From an uncultured Intrasporangium sp. (GTDB taxonomy: Bacteria > Actinomycetota > Actinomycetes > Actinomycetales > Dermatophilaceae): a stretch of 6,485 bases of DNA. The notes beneath the pieces are model-generated. The model worked only from the letters and a program-made list of their open reading frames with translations. It had not been told where the DNA came from and did no database searches. The stretch covers positions 1 through 6,485 of the forward strand of contig CALMNV010000006.1 of NCBI GenBank assembly GCA_937873285.1, in the 5' to 3' direction. Below are positions 6,262 to 6,485 of the stretch, one piece after another; positions within the stretch are counted from its first letter, which is position 1, and every line of letters starts with the position of its first letter. The translations under genes and the position numbers were made by a program.

Positions 6262-6281
6262 CGCCGGCCGGCGTGCCGGCG
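6262..6281 (+). terminator. GC-rich hairpin downstream of the PEBP gene
   Basis: CGCCGGC (6262-6268) pairs with GCCGGCG (6275-6281) around a six-base loop, 16 bases after the stop. The left part also contains a 12-bp palindrome (6262-6273). No T-run follows, which is common for actinobacterial terminator-like hairpins. Confidence 0.5.
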
Positions 6282-6285
6282 TCGC

Positions 6286-6297
6286 CCGGACGTCCGG
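6286..6297. repeat. Perfect 12-bp palindrome
   Basis: CCGGACGTCCGG is its own reverse complement. It lies between the hairpin after the PEBP gene and the repeat arrays. It could be a regulator half-site pair or a small hairpin; no function can be assigned. Confidence 0.5.
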
Positions 6298-6301
6298 TCG
6301 C

Positions 6302-6377
6302 CCGCACACGTCGAGTGGCCAGTTCCGCACACCTCGAGTGGCCAGTTCCGCACACGTCGAGTGGCCAGTTCCGCACA
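6302..6377 (+). repeat. Left tandem array: three 23-bp units plus partial fourth
   Basis: Three head-to-tail 23-bp units at 6302-6324, 6325-6347 and 6348-6370, differing only at the ninth base (G, C, G), then a seven-base start of a fourth (CCGCACA, 6371-6377). Each unit begins CCGCACAC and carries the core TCGAGTGGCCAGTT with the palindrome TGGCCA. No spacers separate the units. The core is an inverted, nearly identical copy of the core in the array to the right. Confidence 0.9.
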
Positions 6378-6393
6378 TCCGGGCGCCGATGTC

Positions 6394-6485
6394 CGTACGC
6401 AAGTGGCCACTCGACAAAGGAGGACCCCGTACGCAAGTGGCCACTCGACAAAGGAGGACCCCGTACGCAAGTGGCCACTCGACAA
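6394..6485 (+). repeat. Right tandem array: two 34-bp units plus a third cut by the window edge
   Basis: Perfect 34-bp units at 6394-6427 and 6428-6461, and the first 24 bases of a third at 6462-6485. Each begins CGTACGCAAGTGGCCACTCG, containing the ten-base palindrome AGTGGCCACT, and continues with ACAAAGGAGGACCC, which includes a Shine-Dalgarno-like AAAGGAGG. The array continues beyond the window, so total copy number is unknown. Confidence 0.9.

Noticed and set aside
5766..6485. 239-codon minus-strand frame through the right-hand repeats
   Set aside because: It covers the antisense of the PEBP gene and the repeat array. The peptide repeats merely reflect the DNA repeats, in all three frames.
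6302..6485. CRISPR array
   Set aside because: Units of 23 and 34 bp are directly abutting with no unique spacers, and the window has no cas genes.

Overview
The window is about 70% G+C, with densely packed genes, GTG starts, TANNNT-type promoter boxes and 4-bp start/stop overlaps. This points to a high-GC actinobacterium. The protein flavour would fit Micrococcales/Intrasporangiaceae-like bacteria, but that placement is an impression from memory, not a computed result.

Layout. (1) Positions 1-1918, minus strand: a three-gene cluster read right to left. It holds a DoxX-like membrane protein with a heptad-repeat tail, a small hemerythrin-like helical protein 14 bp downstream, and an exported SGNH/GDSL hydrolase that overlaps the previous stop (ATGA) and runs off the left edge. 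(2) Positions 1919-2017: a divergent promoter region. (3) Positions 2018-3325, plus strand: a 12-TM major facilitator transporter that may be leaderless. (4) Positions 3326-5556, plus strand: a palindrome of CsoR/CstR type over a -10 box, then a CstB-like protein (metallo-beta-lactamase domain, cysteine-less rhodanese, active rhodanese), overlapped GTGA-style by a TauE/SafE-family exporter. (5) Positions 5557-5717: a long stem-loop, a tandem 15-bp repeat and a candidate promoter. (6) Positions 5718-6245, plus strand: a YbhB/PEBP-family protein. (7) Positions 6246-6485: no credible gene. It holds a GC hairpin, a 12-bp palindrome and two facing tandem-repeat arrays that are imperfect inverted copies of each other; the second runs off the right edge.

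The most coherent system is region 4. It looks like a stripped-down version of the staphylococcal cst sulfide/persulfide detoxification operon: one protein to oxidise or transfer persulfide sulfur, one to export the resulting sulfite-type anion, and an operator of the kind bound by copper- or persulfide-sensing CsoR-family repressors. No repressor, sulfide:quinone reductase or CstA-like gene lies in the window. The metal site of the metallo-beta-lactamase domain departs from the classical persulfide dioxygenase pattern, so its exact reaction is uncertain. The least explained element is the facing repeat pair at the right end.
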